Positions 63,910 through 64,000 of a DNA stretch of 64,000 nt are shown here, piece by piece. The stretch is from the NCBI RefSeq assembly GCF_000953135.1, contig NZ_LN614827.1, positions 3,360,501-3,424,500 of the forward strand, written 5' to 3'. The notes beneath the pieces were generated by a model. That model was given only the letters and a program-made list of their open reading frames with translations. It was not told the origin of the DNA and ran no database searches. This stretch comes from Legionella fallonii LLAP-10 (GTDB lineage: Bacteria > Pseudomonadota > Gammaproteobacteria > Legionellales > Legionellaceae). Each line of letters starts with the position of its first letter. Position 1 is the first letter of the stretch. The position numbers and the translations under genes were made by a program.

Positions 63910-64000
63910 ATGCATCATTTAATTCTAGGTTACGGTTATTGCGGCTATTATCTAGCACAAGAATTATTAAAGGATGGACAACGCGTCACAGCGGTCTCAC
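63910..64000 (+). CDS. Rossmann-fold NAD(P)-binding protein, N-terminal start (3' end outside the window)
   Basis: The frame begins at ATG 63910 behind GAGG and runs off the edge. The visible 30 residues start MHHLILGYGYCGYYLAQEL with the GxGxxG dinucleotide motif and continue 'LLKDGQRVTAVS'. This fits an extended SDR (NAD-dependent epimerase) or another Rossmann protein. The rest is outside the window. Confidence 0.6.
   Translation, partial: MHHLILGYGYCGYYLAQELLKDGQRVTAVS

Overview
The window is a low-GC (AT-rich) gammaproteobacterial chromosome segment that reads as Legionella or a close relative. The reasons are a high density of eukaryotic-like or effector-like proteins (mitochondrial-carrier homologue, histone-deacetylase-like protein, tandem OTU protein, ankyrin and YopJ-type proteins, a 1993-residue DExH helicase-like protein with an acidic tail), families that are mostly Legionella-associated (DUF4949, VirK-like, a small 'holin' family protein), and PmrA- and CpxR-like boxes in front of some of these genes. 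No rRNA, tRNA, CRISPR array or complete insertion sequence was found. Species identity is inference.

Layout. 1-5 kb: end of a CPA1 Na+/H+ antiporter, a DUF2878 membrane protein, an exported L,D-transpeptidase-like protein, a zinc-free MDR reductase and YjbQ. 5-12 kb: an HDAC-fold protein with an altered zinc site, a TM2 protein, a DUF4949 secreted protein, a TIGR01777 epimerase and a 639-aa coiled-coil protein. 12-18 kb: a repeat-rich gap, a GH18 chitinase, a DUF4153-like membrane protein, a Fur-box-linked 29-codon ORF beside a LysR remnant, a Sel1-repeat protein and a mitochondrial-carrier-like protein. 18-26 kb: TPP riboswitch and thiC, two effector-like proteins, MAPEG, and a large sensor protein with a degenerate GGDEF domain. 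26-30 kb: a URC-type uracil catabolism cluster (GTP cyclohydrolase II-like, DUF1688/URC4, upp). 30-41 kb: the giant helicase-like protein, VirK-like, DedA, and a tandem OTU protein whose first catalytic Cys is Gly.

41-48 kb: a cluster of glutamine amidotransferase, Fe-alcohol dehydrogenase, aldehyde dehydrogenase and glutamine-synthetase-like ligase that looks like gamma-glutamyl amine or amino-alcohol catabolism, then a bufferin-type RiPP operon (Cys-rich precursor, MNIO/DUF692 enzyme, DUF2063 partner). 48-57 kb: a decayed gene, GNAT, an exported protein, a small membrane protein, a BON lipoprotein, a PHA synthase/MaoC-Pta/acetate kinase operon and cbpA-cbpM. 57-64 kb: a large intergenic inverted repeat, a YopJ-family acetyltransferase ORF overlapping an ankyrin ORF in the neighbouring frame (probably one effector split by a frameshift), an acyltransferase, a membrane protein, an AddB-like nuclease and the start of a Rossmann-fold protein.

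The housekeeping and metabolic genes form short operons. The effector-like genes are mostly single units, each surrounded by small inverted-repeat elements (at least five families). Two of them (mitochondrial carrier and giant helicase) share the same promoter layout: a PmrA-like box, exactly 7 bp, then a -10 hexamer. This suggests common control. All family calls were made by eye from motifs, so distant homology calls need profile searches.
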